A stretch of DNA of 64,000 bases from NCBI RefSeq assembly GCF_000373625.1, contig NZ_KB891995.1:625738-689737 (forward strand). The letters are read 5' to 3'. This stretch comes from Streptomyces sp. LaPpAH-108. Its GTDB lineage: Bacteria; Actinomycetota; Actinomycetes; Streptomycetales; Streptomycetaceae. Positions 46,376 through 55,061 of this stretch are shown here, piece after piece (positions within the stretch are counted from its first letter, which is position 1; the number at the start of each line of letters is the position of its first letter). The translations under genes were made by a program, and so were the position numbers. The notes below the pieces were generated by a model that was not told where the DNA came from, searched no databases, and was given only the letters and a program-made list of their open reading frames with translations.

Positions 46376-47500
46376 CTAGACGTACCGCTCGAGAATCGAA
46401 GACTCGGCCAGCCGGGACAAACCCTCCCGCACACTACGAGCCCGAGCCTCCCCCACCCCGTCCACAGCCTGAAGATCATCCACGCTGGCAGCGAGCAACT
46501 TCTGCAGCCCCCCAAAATGCTCCACCAGCCGATCAATGATCGCACCGGGCAACCGAGGAACCTTCGCCAACAACCGAAATCCCCGAGGCGAAACAGAGGA
46601 GTCCAGCGACTCAGGAGACGCGGTGTACCCCAACCCCCGCGCAACCGTCCCCAGTTCCAGCAGCTCCGCATGGCTCAGCGCGTCCAGCTCGGACAACGCC
46701 TCCTCCACCGTCCGCGACCGCTTAGCCGTCGGCTCGGGCACATAGTCCCGCACGACCAGCTCGCGATCCGGCTCGACCCCCGCGATCAACTCCTCCAGCT
46801 GCAGCGCGAGAAGACGCCCGTCCGTGCCCAACTCGACCACGTACTCGGCGATTTCCGTGGCGATCCGCCGGACCATCTCCAGGCGCTGCGCGACCGCGGA
46901 CACGTCCCGGACGGTGACCAGGTCCTCGATCTCCAGCGCGGACAGCGTGCCCGCGACCTCGTCCAGGCGGAGCTTGTACCGCTCAAGCGTGGCAAGGGCC
47001 TGGTTCGCGCGGGAGAGGATCGCGGCCGAGTCCTCCAGGACCCGGCGCTGACCGTCGACGTAGAGCGCGATCAGGCGCATCGACTGGGAGACGGAGACGA
47101 CCGGGAAGCCGACCTGCTTGGAGACGCGGTCGGCGGTGCGGTGCCGGGTGCCGGTCTCCTCGGTCGGGATCGTGGGGTCCGGGACCAGCTGGACCCCGGC
47201 GCGCAGGATCTTGGAGAGGTCCGAGGAGAGCACGATGCCGCCGTCGAGCTTGCACAGCTCGCGCAGCCGGGTCGCGGTGAACTCCACGTCAAGGACGAAA
47301 CCGCCGGTGCACATCGCCTCGACCGTCTTGTCCCAGCCGAGCAGGATCAGACCGCCGGTGTTGCCGCGCAGGACCCGTTCCAGACCGTCGCGCAGGGCCG
47401 TACCAGGTGCCACGGCGCTCAGCGAGGCGCGCATCAGGCCATCGGGACCGGCACTCCCACCGGACTTTCCGGGAGCTGCTGCCCGGTCGTTGGCTGCCAC
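46376..47500 (-). CDS. disA: DNA integrity scanning protein DisA, diadenylate cyclase
   Basis: DisA makes cyclic di-AMP from two ATP and monitors DNA branch structures. The 374-residue protein has the DAC domain with GWDKTVEAMCTGGF, LDGGIVLSSD (DGG at 86-88 where many homologues have DGA) and TGTRHRTADR (RHR at 119-121). A helical spine follows, then a C-terminal helix-hairpin-helix domain (VPRLPGAIIDRLVEHFGGLQKLLAASVDDLQAVDGVGEARARSVREGL). GGAGGAG precedes the ATG. It lies 79 bases downstream of radA on the same strand, the usual radA-disA pair. Confidence 0.96.
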   Translation of the reverse strand: MAANDRAAAPGKSGGSAGPDGLMRASLSAVAPGTALRDGLERVLRGNTGGLILLGWDKTVEAMCTGGFVLDVEFTATRLRELCKLDGGIVLSSDLSKILRAGVQLVPDPTIPTEETGTRHRTADRVSKQVGFPVVSVSQSMRLIALYVDGQRRVLEDSAAILSRANQALATLERYKLRLDEVAGTLSALEIEDLVTVRDVSAVAQRLEMVRRIATEIAEYVVELGTDGRLLALQLEELIAGVEPDRELVVRDYVPEPTAKRSRTVEEALSELDALSHAELLELGTVARGLGYTASPESLDSSVSPRGFRLLAKVPRLPGAIIDRLVEHFGGLQKLLAASVDDLQAVDGVGEARARSVREGLSRLAESSILERYV

Positions 47501-47579
47501 TGCACTCCTCCGGTCGCAGGTTCTGACGCGCTCCCGTCCGACGCGCGTTTCGTACGGACGGGCGAGACCTGCACAAAGT

Positions 47580-48989
47580 CTACCGGCGCTCCTCCGCCTC
47601 CCGAGGGGCCTCCCGGCGACGCGAGCGGGGCAGCACCCGCAGCGCGTCGCCCATGTCCGCCACCTCCAGGACCTTCATCCCGGCCGGGATCTTGCCGGGA
47701 TCGCCGGGGACCAGCGCGTGCGTGAAGCCCAGCCGGTGCGCCTCCGCGAGCCTGCGCTGGACGCCCGTGACCCGTCTGACCTCACCGGCGAGGCCGACCT
47801 CGCCGATCGCCACGAGGTTCTTCGGCAGCGGGGTGTCACTGGCGGCCGAGGCCAGCGCGAGCGCGATCGCGAGGTCGGCGGCGGGCTCGGAGAGCTTCAC
47901 CCCGCCCACGGTCGCGGAGTAGATGTCCCGCTTGCCGAGCGCGCTGATCCGGCCGCGCTGCTCCAGGACCGCCAGCATCATCGACACCCGGGAGGTCTCC
48001 AGGCCCGAGGTGGTCCGGCGCGGGGAGGGGATCTGCGAGTCCACGGTCAGCGCCTGCACCTCGGCCACCAGCGGGCGGCGGCCCTCCAGGGTCACGGTCA
48101 GACAGGTGCCCGGCACCGGCTCGGCGCGGCGGGTCAGGAACAGGCCGCTCGGGTCGGCGAGCCCGGTGATGCCCTCGTCGTGCAGCTCGAAGCAGCCGAC
48201 CTCGTCCGTCGCGCCGTACCGGTTCTTGACGCCCCGGACCAGGCGCAGGCGCGCGTGCCGGTCGCCCTCGAAGCTCAGGACGACGTCCACCAGGTGCTCC
48301 AGGAGGCGCGGGCCCGCGATCGCGCCGTCCTTGGTGACATGGCCGACGAGCAGCGTGGACATGCCGCGTTCCTTGGAGGCGCGGATCAGGGCGCCGGCCA
48401 CCTCGCGGACCTGGGCCATGCCGCCGGGGGCGCCGTCGATCTCCGGGGAGGCGACCGTCTGCACCGAGTCCAGGATCAGCAGGGAGGGCTTGACCGCGTC
48501 CAAGTGGCCGAGAACGGCGGACAGATCGGTCTCCGCGGCGAGATACAGATGGTCGTCCAGGGCGCCGATGCGGTCCGCGCGCAGCCTCACCTGGCTCGCG
48601 GACTCCTCACCGGTGACGTAGAGCGTCTTGTGCTCCTCGCTCGCCGACTTGGCCGCCACGTCCAGCAGCAGGGTCGACTTGCCGACGCCGGGCTCGCCCG
48701 CGAGCAGCACGACCGCGCCGGGCACGAGTCCGCCGCCGAGCACCCGGTCCAGCTCGGGCACGCCGGTGGTGCGGGCGGTGGCCTGGCGGCCGTCGACCTG
48801 GCCGATGGGCAGCGCGGAGCTGGTGACCCGGCCGGGGGCCGTCGTGCGCACCGCGGGCGTGCCGTACTCCTCGACCGTCCCCCATGCCTGGCACTCGGGG
48901 CAGCGGCCGAGCCACTTGGCCGTCTGCCAGCCGCACTCGGTGCAGCGGTAGGACGGACGGTCCTTGGTGGTCTTGGTACGGGCAGCCAT
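47580..48989 (-). CDS. radA: DNA repair protein RadA
   Basis: RadA is a RecA-like branch-migration helicase. The 469-residue protein starts with a zinc finger (YRCTECGWQTAKWLGRCPECQAWG), then a RecA core with Walker A AGEPGVGKSTLL, LLILDSVQTV and the RadA motif VRGVKNRYGATDEVGCFEL (KNRFG type). A Lon-like C-terminal domain follows (ATVGGVKLSEPAADLAIALALASA). TACGGT is six bases before the ATG, so the transcript is probably leaderless. A 73-codon longer frame upstream has no support. Confidence 0.96.
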   Translation of the reverse strand: MAARTKTTKDRPSYRCTECGWQTAKWLGRCPECQAWGTVEEYGTPAVRTTAPGRVTSSALPIGQVDGRQATARTTGVPELDRVLGGGLVPGAVVLLAGEPGVGKSTLLLDVAAKSASEEHKTLYVTGEESASQVRLRADRIGALDDHLYLAAETDLSAVLGHLDAVKPSLLILDSVQTVASPEIDGAPGGMAQVREVAGALIRASKERGMSTLLVGHVTKDGAIAGPRLLEHLVDVVLSFEGDRHARLRLVRGVKNRYGATDEVGCFELHDEGITGLADPSGLFLTRRAEPVPGTCLTVTLEGRRPLVAEVQALTVDSQIPSPRRTTSGLETSRVSMMLAVLEQRGRISALGKRDIYSATVGGVKLSEPAADLAIALALASAASDTPLPKNLVAIGEVGLAGEVRRVTGVQRRLAEAHRLGFTHALVPGDPGKIPAGMKVLEVADMGDALRVLPRSRRREAPREAEERR

Positions 48990-49148
48990 GCGCACACCGT
49001 AGTCGGCCCCACTGACAACGGACCCGGGCCCGCCTTTTCGGAGGGTGGCCTCCCGTCGCCCAGGGGCGCACACGGGGCGTCCGGGTGCACGCGGGAGGCC
49101 CGGGGGTGATCCGGGAGCGGTCCGGATGCTCCGGTCGGGAGCCGCCGG

Positions 49149-49192
49149 GCGGAGCATCCGTGTCCCCTTAGCGGAGCATCCGTGTCCCCTTA
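49149..49192. repeat. Two perfect 22-bp tandem repeats between radA and the sigma-like gene
   Basis: The unit GCGGAGCATCCGTGTCCCCT plus TA occurs at 49149-49170 and 49171-49192 with no change. An inverted copy of its core (GGATGCTCCG) lies about 20 bases to the left near 49123. The array sits about 80 bases before the GTG at 49274 and may be a regulator-binding array. Confidence 0.7.
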
Positions 49193-49273
49193 TGAGGGAT
49201 CGTTTCACCCGTACGGATTAAAAGTGCTCAAGGTGCAAGAAGGGGCACTCCGCGGGCGCCTACGGTCGCACAG

Positions 49274-50962
49274 GTGAGGAGCAGCAGTCCGGAGACCACG
49301 ACCCGCACCACCGGCGCACACCGGGCGCACCGGGAGGCGCGTGACCGAGCCGCCGCGCGGAACATCGCCCGGCGGCCCTCGGCGTGCCACGAGCCGTACC
49401 TGGATGGTCTGTTCACCTACTGTCTCTCGGTGCTCTGCGACCACGACGCGGCCACCGCCGCCCTCGGCGAAGTCCTCGCGCTGGCCGAGCGGCGCGGCCC
49501 GCGCGTCCCGAGGACCACCGCCGACCGCAGGGCCTGGCTGTACGCGCTGGCCCGCTGGGCCTGTCTGCGCGGCCTCGCCGAGGCCCGCCGCACCCGGCAG
49601 GCCACCCACGCGGCGGGCCGCCCGGCCCACGGCGCCGAACCCGCCGAGCCCGCCGCGCCCCAGCCCTCCCCGGAGGTCCAGGAGCGCCGCCGCCGCGAAC
49701 TCGCCCTGCTCGCCTGGCCGGAGGCGGCCGGGACGACACCCGAGCAGCGCGAGGCCCTGGAGCTGGCCGTGCGGCACCGGCTCGCCGCCCCCGAGGTCGC
49801 CGCCGTGCTCGGCCTGGAGCCCGCCGCCGCCCGCGATCTGCTCTCCTCCGCCGCCTGCGAGGTCGAGCGCACCCGCGCCGCGCTCGCCGTGGTCGAGACC
49901 GGCGGCTGCCCGAGCGTGGCCCATCTCACCGGCGACAGCCGTCTCGTCCTCAGCGCGGCCCTGCGCCGCGAGCTGGTCCGGCACGTCGACGACTGCCCGC
50001 GCTGCCGCCGCACCGCCGAGCGCGCCGTGCCCGGCCGCTGGCCCGGCGCCACGGTCACCCCCGCGGAGCTGCCCGTCCTCCAGGCGCCCCGCGCCGCCCT
50101 GCACGCGGCGCTCGCGGGCCATCCCCGCGCGCGGGGAGCCGCCGTACCGCGCTTCGACCGGCGCGGCTTCCCCATGGACCCCAAGGACCGCGCGGCCCGC
50201 CGCGACCGGCTCCGCGCGCGTGCCGTCACCACCACCGTGGTCGCCACCGTCGTCGCCGCCCCCGTCCTCGCCCTGTGGGCCGCCTACCGCAGCGCCCCCA
50301 CCGCCGACGACGGCCGCCCCACCACCGCGCCCGGCGCGAGCGGCCCCGACGCGCTCGACGGCGACCGCCCGGGGGCGTACGAGAACGCGGGCAACGCGAG
50401 CGTGAGGCCCGAGCCCCGGCCCGGCGGCTCGGCCGATCCGGACGTCTCCGTCGAGGTGGTCAGCGTCTCCGGCGCGGGCGAGAAGGGCGCCGGACAGCTC
50501 ACCATCGGCGCGGCCACCGAGGGCGACACCACGCTGATCACCCTGCGCGCCTCCGGCTCGGGCCCGGTCCACTGGTCCGCCGCCACCCGGCAGCCCTGGC
50601 TCTACCTCAGCCGCTCCTCGGGCACCCTCGCGCCCGGCGACACGCTCACGGTCCGGGTGTACGTGGACCACCTGCGCGAACCCGCCGGGCACTGGCGCGC
50701 CCGGGTCGCCGTCGCCCCGGCGGGCGCGGTCGTCACCATCACCGGGTACGGCAGGGCCCGTACGACCCCGCCCGCGACCTCGGCCCCGCCCAGCAGCACG
50801 CCCCCGGCCTCCCCGACCCCGCCGCCCACGGACCCGCCCACCAGCGAGCCCCCGCCGAGCGAGAGCCCGAGCCCGGACCCGTCGGACCCGCCGACCTCGC
50901 CGCCGCCGACGCAGACACCGCCGCCGACGGAGGAGGACCCGTCGCTCCCGGAGGACGACTGA
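49274..50962 (+). CDS. Sigma-70-like/membrane/BACON-domain fusion protein
   Basis: This 562-residue protein has an N-terminal part resembling a degenerate ECF sigma factor: HEPYLDGLFTYCLSVLCDHDAATAALGEVLALAE (region 2-like) and LAVRHRLAAPEVAAVLGLEPAAARDLLSSAACEVERTR (region 4-like). A zinc-finger-like segment HVDDCPRCRR follows, as in anti-sigma factors, then a membrane segment at about 315-335. Outside are a BACON-like domain (VHWSAATRQPWLYLSRSSGTLAPGDTLTVRVYVD) and a Pro/Ser/Thr tail. It therefore joins sigma-like, anti-sigma-like and carbohydrate-binding-like parts. TACGGT seven bases before the GTG suggests a leaderless start. Function unknown. Confidence 0.8.
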   Translation: MRSSSPETTTRTTGAHRAHREARDRAAARNIARRPSACHEPYLDGLFTYCLSVLCDHDAATAALGEVLALAERRGPRVPRTTADRRAWLYALARWACLRGLAEARRTRQATHAAGRPAHGAEPAEPAAPQPSPEVQERRRRELALLAWPEAAGTTPEQREALELAVRHRLAAPEVAAVLGLEPAAARDLLSSAACEVERTRAALAVVETGGCPSVAHLTGDSRLVLSAALRRELVRHVDDCPRCRRTAERAVPGRWPGATVTPAELPVLQAPRAALHAALAGHPRARGAAVPRFDRRGFPMDPKDRAARRDRLRARAVTTTVVATVVAAPVLALWAAYRSAPTADDGRPTTAPGASGPDALDGDRPGAYENAGNASVRPEPRPGGSADPDVSVEVVSVSGAGEKGAGQLTIGAATEGDTTLITLRASGSGPVHWSAATRQPWLYLSRSSGTLAPGDTLTVRVYVDHLREPAGHWRARVAVAPAGAVVTITGYGRARTTPPATSAPPSSTPPASPTPPPTDPPTSEPPPSESPSPDPSDPPTSPPPTQTPPPTEEDPSLPEDD

Positions 50963-51021
50963 GCGGGGGCTCACCGGGGTGATGGGGGTCCGCTCAGCCG
51001 GACTTGATCAACAGGGTGCGC

Positions 51022-51876
51022 TCAGCCCGACTCGCCCGGCCGCGCCGGGTCCGCCGGGTGCGGGGCCACCAGCGGCAGCCGCGAGGCCAGCCGCTGCTCG
51101 CACAGCTCGACCAGCCGGTCGTAGCCCGCCTTGCCCATCAGCTCGGTCAGCTCGGCCCGGTAGGAGACGTAGACCGGGTCGCCCGCGCCGTGCGCCGAGG
51201 TGGCCGAGGTGCACCACCAGTGCAGATCGTGGCCGCCCGGACCCCAGCCCCGGCGGTCGTACTCCCCGATGGACACCTGGAGGACCCGGGTGTCGTCCGG
51301 GCGGTCGATCCACTCGTACGTCCGCCGGATCGGCAGCTGCCAGCACACGTCCGGCTTGGTCTCCAGCGGCTCGCGGCCCTCCTTCAGGGCCAGGATGTGC
51401 AGCGAGCAGCCCGCGCCGCCCTCGAAGCCGGGGCGGTTCTGGAAGATGCAGGAGCCCTGGAAGGGGCGGGTCTGCCGGGAGCCCTCGTCGTCCTCGGCGA
51501 CCCAGCCGCCGCGCAGCCCCTCGTCGTGGTGCTGCCAGATGTCCGGGGTCAGCCGGGCCACGTGCTCCGCGACCCGCTTCTCGTCGTCCTCGTCGGAGAA
51601 GTGCGCGCCCAGCGAGCAGCAGCCGTCGGCCGCGCGGCCCGCCTGGATGCCCTGGCAGCCGCTGCCGAAGATGCAGTTCCAGCGCGAGGTCAGCCAGGTC
51701 AGATCGCAGCGGAAGACCTGCTCGTCGTCCGCCGGGTCGGGAAACTCCACCCACGCCCGCGCGAAGTCGAGCCCCTGCTCGTCGTCCACGGGTGCGTCCT
51801 TGCGCGCCTTGGACACTTTGTCCGCCTTGTCGCGCTTGGCGGCCTTCTCGTCCTTCGCCTTTTTCGTCTTTGGCAC
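51022..51876 (-). CDS. Cysteine-rich conserved protein of unknown function
   Basis: This 284-residue protein has a basic N terminus (about 1-27), then a Cys-rich part (CDLTWLTSRWNCIFGSGCQGI and DGCCSLGAHF), GSCIFQNRPGFEGGAGCSLHILAL and later WWCTSATSAHG, with about ten Cys in all. The GCCSLGAHF part resembles the CC-containing motif of metal-chelating DUF3109/YkgJ-type proteins, so a zinc or iron-sulfur site is likely. No membrane segment. TACCCT lies six bases before the GTG, so it is likely leaderless. It is divergent from the ppx-like gene. Confidence 0.78.
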   Translation of the reverse strand: MPKTKKAKDEKAAKRDKADKVSKARKDAPVDDEQGLDFARAWVEFPDPADDEQVFRCDLTWLTSRWNCIFGSGCQGIQAGRAADGCCSLGAHFSDEDDEKRVAEHVARLTPDIWQHHDEGLRGGWVAEDDEGSRQTRPFQGSCIFQNRPGFEGGAGCSLHILALKEGREPLETKPDVCWQLPIRRTYEWIDRPDDTRVLQVSIGEYDRRGWGPGGHDLHWWCTSATSAHGAGDPVYVSYRAELTELMGKAGYDRLVELCEQRLASRLPLVAPHPADPARPGESG

Positions 51877-51947
51877 GGGTCCAGGGTAAGTGGACGGAAC
51901 CCCTGATCGGGGCCGTCGGGAGGGGTAATGGCAGTAGCGTTCCGTAC

Positions 51948-52880
51948 ATGAGACTCGGTGTCCTGGACGTGGGTTCGAACACGGTGCATCTGCTGGTCGT
52001 GGACGCGCATCCCGGCGCGCGCCCGCTGCCCGCGCATTCGCACAAGGCCGACCTCCGGCTGGCCCAGCTGCTCGACGGGGACGGGGCGATCGGGGCCGAG
52101 GGGATCGACCGGCTCGTGGCGGTCGTACGGGAGGCGCTGGAGGCCGCCGAGGACAAGGGCGTGGAGGACCTGCTGCCCTTCGCGACCTCCGCGGTGCGCG
52201 ACGCCCGCAACGCCGACGACGTGCTCGCCCGGGTCGAGGCCGAGACCGGCGTACGGCTCCAGGTGCTCAGCGGCGCGGAAGAGGCGCGGCTGACCTTCCT
52301 CGCGGTGCGCCGCTGGTTCGGCTGGTCCGCCGGAAAGCTGCTGGTTCTCGACATCGGCGGCGGCTCCCTGGAGATCGCCTACGGCCTGGACGAGGAGCCG
52401 GACGCGGCCGTCTCCCTGCCGCTCGGTGCGGGCCGCCTGACCGCGGGCTGGCTGCCGGGCGACCCGCCCGACCCGGACTCGGTACGCGCCCTGCGCCGTC
52501 ACGTCCGTACGGAGATCGCCCGCACGGTCGGGGAGTTCGTCCGCCACGGCGCCCCCGATCACGTGGTCGCCACCTCCAAGACCTTCAAGCAGCTGGCCCG
52601 CCTCGCGGGCGCCGCACGCGACGCCGACGGCCTCTACGTACAGCGGGAACTCAAGCGCGAGTCCCTCGAAGCCTGGGTGCCGCGCCTGGCCGCCATGACC
52701 GCCGACCAGCGCGCCGAACTCCCCGGCGTCTCCGACTCCCGCTCCGGCCAGCTCCTCGCGGGCGCCCTGGTCGCCGAGGGCGCGATGGACCTCTTCGGCG
52801 TGGAAAGCCTGGAAATCTGCCCCTGGGCCCTACGCGAGGGCGTGATCCTCCGCCGACTGGACCACATGGACGCGGGGTGA
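51948..52880 (+). CDS. Exopolyphosphatase / pppGpp phosphohydrolase (Ppx/GppA family)
   Basis: This 310-residue single-domain protein has the ASKHA phosphate motifs GVLDVGSNTVHLLVVD and VLDIGGGSLEIAYG, the catalytic Glu region LSGAEEARLTFLAV, and VVATSKTFKQLARL. It is of the short actinobacterial type without the C-terminal HD domain. Members hydrolyse polyphosphate or the 5' phosphate of pppGpp; the sequence does not decide. TAGCGT lies seven bases before the ATG, so it is likely leaderless. Confidence 0.9.
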   Translation: MRLGVLDVGSNTVHLLVVDAHPGARPLPAHSHKADLRLAQLLDGDGAIGAEGIDRLVAVVREALEAAEDKGVEDLLPFATSAVRDARNADDVLARVEAETGVRLQVLSGAEEARLTFLAVRRWFGWSAGKLLVLDIGGGSLEIAYGLDEEPDAAVSLPLGAGRLTAGWLPGDPPDPDSVRALRRHVRTEIARTVGEFVRHGAPDHVVATSKTFKQLARLAGAARDADGLYVQRELKRESLEAWVPRLAAMTADQRAELPGVSDSRSGQLLAGALVAEGAMDLFGVESLEICPWALREGVILRRLDHMDAG

Positions 52881-53497
52881 GGGTCGGCTGCGCCGGGCTT
52901 ACGGGGGTCGGCTGCGCTGAGCCGGGCCTGCCGGGTGAGGCTCGGCCGGGAGCCGGGAGCCGGGAGCCGGGAGCCGGGAGCCGGGAGCCGGGAGCCGGGA
53001 GCCGGTGTCGGTCGGGCTGCGCCTGGGAGGGCGTGTGCCGTATGGCGCCTGCAGGGTGAAGTCCGCCGCCGTGTGCTGTGCCCCCTGGCCGCCGGTGCCG
53101 CCCGGCGCCCCCGGCGGGGTGGGCCGTCCGCCCCGGCCCGGGGGAGGAGATGCCGGCCCTGCCGCCCCACCCCGGAGTGCCCGGCGATCCGCCGTCATCG
53201 CTCCCGCCGTGTCCTGGGGCCGCCGCCCCCCTGGCACCCGTCGACCGGCCCTCCGCTGTCGCGTCCGACGGCGCCTACCGGACCGTACTGCCGGGTCGCC
53301 CGCCCACCCTGGCAGCCGCGAGCCCTCGCCCCGGCCCTGGCACCCGGCGATCCCGTCTCCCCAGGCCCTGGTCCCGGGTCGCCCGCCATTTCGGCGTCTC
53401 CGACCCAGTCCCGCTCCCCGGCCGCCCACCAGCCCCGTACCCCTCCCGTCCCGGGGACGCCCCGCACCCCCCGTACCCCACCCCGTAAGGTGTCCCC
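52881..53497. other. 617-base stretch without a supportable gene
   Basis: Several frames stay open here only because of GC bias and the heptanucleotide repeat (period not a multiple of three, so all frames read Pro/Gly/Ala/Arg repeats). None has a ribosome-binding site or a recognisable domain. The right end (53486-53491) holds TAAGGT, the leaderless promoter of the next gene. Confidence 0.6.
52945..53005. repeat. Heptanucleotide tandem repeat, eight units
   Basis: GCCGGGA is repeated eight times without change at 52945-53000, followed by a partial GCCGG. It lies 65 bases after the ppx-like stop. Such a pure array is likely variable in copy number between strains. Confidence 0.85.
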
Positions 53498-54310
53498 GTG
53501 GCTGAACCAAGGGACGTGAAGGTCGCCCTGTCGACGGCCTCCGTTTATCCGGAGTCGACGGCTACGGCCTTCGAGATGGCCGGGCGGCTGGGGTACGACG
53601 GGGTCGAGGTCATGGTGTGGACCGATCCCGTCAGCCAGGACATCGAGGCGCTGCGCAGGCTCTCCGACCACCACGGTGTGCCGATCCTCGCCGTGCACGC
53701 GCCCTGTCTGCTGATCACCCAGCGGGTCTGGTCCACCGATCCGTGGACCAAGCTGCGCCGGGCGCGGTCGGCCGCCGAGAAGCTGGGCGCCTCCACCGTC
53801 GTCGTCCACCCGCCCTTCCGCTGGCAGCGGCAGTACGCCCGCGAGTTCGTCGAGGGAATCTGGCGCATGGCCGACGAGACGGACGTACGGTTCGCCGTCG
53901 AGAACATGTACCCCTGGCGCTACCGCGACCGCGAGATGCTGGCCTACGCCCCCGAGTGGGACGTCACCAAGGACGACTACCGGCACTTCACGATCGACCT
54001 CAGCCACACCGCCACCGCCCGCACCAGCGCGCTCGACATGCTCGACCGCATGGGCGACCGGCTCGGCCAGGTCCACCTCGCCGACGGGCGCGGCTCCGCC
54101 AAGGACGAGCACCTGGTGCCCGGCCGCGGCACCCAGCCCTGCGCGGAGGTCCTGGACCGGCTGACCAGGACCGGCTTCGACGGCCATGTCGTCCTGGAGG
54201 TCAACACCCGCCGCGCGATGTCCAGCGCCGAGCGCGAGGCGGACCTCGCCGAGGCCCTGGAGTTCACCCGCCGCCACCTCGCGGCCGACGCCCGGGTGCC
54301 CCGGCCGTGA
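53498..54310 (+). CDS. Sugar phosphate isomerase/epimerase-like TIM-barrel protein
   Basis: This 270-residue protein has the xylose isomerase-like barrel: VKVALSTASVYPESTATAFEMAGRLGYDGVEVMVW, ILAVHAPCLL, TVVVHPPFRWQRQYAREFVEGI, FAVENMYPWRY with the metal Glu, TIDLSHTATA, GQVHLADGRGS and HVVLEVNTR. Metal-dependent isomerase or epimerase activity is likely but the substrate is unknown. TAAGGT six bases before the GTG suggests a leaderless start. Its stop overlaps the start of the TetR gene (GTGA). Confidence 0.87.
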   Translation: MAEPRDVKVALSTASVYPESTATAFEMAGRLGYDGVEVMVWTDPVSQDIEALRRLSDHHGVPILAVHAPCLLITQRVWSTDPWTKLRRARSAAEKLGASTVVVHPPFRWQRQYAREFVEGIWRMADETDVRFAVENMYPWRYRDREMLAYAPEWDVTKDDYRHFTIDLSHTATARTSALDMLDRMGDRLGQVHLADGRGSAKDEHLVPGRGTQPCAEVLDRLTRTGFDGHVVLEVNTRRAMSSAEREADLAEALEFTRRHLAADARVPRP

Positions 54311-54912
54311 GCGACGGCACCGGGCGCCGCCGGGGCCGTCCCCCGCGCACCGAGTCCGGCGACACCCGCGACCGCATCCTCGCCGCGGCCCGCGAGGAGT
54401 TCTCCGAGCGCGGCTACGAGAAGACCTCCGTACGCGGCATCGCCAAGGCCGCCGGGGTCGACTCTGCCCTGGTCCACCACTACTTCGGCACCAAGGAGCA
54501 GATCTTCGAGGCGGCCGTCACCGTCTCCTTCGCGCCCGCCTTCGCCGCCCCGGACGCTCTCGCGGACGGCCCGCTGGAGACGGTGGGGGAGCGGCTCACC
54601 CGCTTCGTCTTCGGCATCTGGGAGAACCCCGCGACCCGCGCCCCGCTGCTCGCCATCGTCCGCTCCGCCGTGAACAACGAGGGCGCCGCCGCCGTCTTCC
54701 GCCGCCTGGTCGCCGCCCAGCTGCTGGGCCGTATCGCGGACCGCTTCGGCGGTCCCGACGCCGAGCTGCGCGCCGAACTGGCCGCCGCCCAGCTGGTCGG
54801 CACGGCCATGCTGCGGTACGTGATCAAGGTGGAGCCGCTGGCCTCGGCGGACGTGGAGCGGATCGTGGCCCGGCTGGCACCGGTGGTGCAGGGGCATCTC
54901 ACGGGCACGTGA
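54307..54912 (+). CDS. TetR-family regulator
   Basis: This 201-residue protein has a basic start (RRRGRPPRTESGDTRDRIL) and the TetR helix-turn-helix (AAAREEFSERGYEKTSVRGIAKAAGVDSALVHHYFGTKEQIFEAAV), then a C-terminal domain of the actinobacterial type (RLVAAQLLGRIADRFGG, AQLVGTAMLRYVIKVEPLA). It overlaps the isomerase gene by four bases and is cotranscribed with it. No operator could be picked out. Confidence 0.9.
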   Translation: MSDGTGRRRGRPPRTESGDTRDRILAAAREEFSERGYEKTSVRGIAKAAGVDSALVHHYFGTKEQIFEAAVTVSFAPAFAAPDALADGPLETVGERLTRFVFGIWENPATRAPLLAIVRSAVNNEGAAAVFRRLVAAQLLGRIADRFGGPDAELRAELAAAQLVGTAMLRYVIKVEPLASADVERIVARLAPVVQGHLTGT

Positions 54913-55061
54913 GCGGCCACCGAGCCCGCCGTGCGACGAGGCCCCCGCAAGACACCCGTCCCGCATTCCGGACACATCGTCCCGAGAGCTGGATGACCGG
55001 CGTACGCTCGGCAGCAGTCAGAAGCCTCTCTGACCGTCATTCTCCGAAGGAGCGAGCGACG

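Noticed and set aside
52899..53519. Open frames through the heptanucleotide repeat on both strands
   Set aside because: All frames stay open because of repeat composition and give only PGSRLPA-type repeats; there is no start signal.
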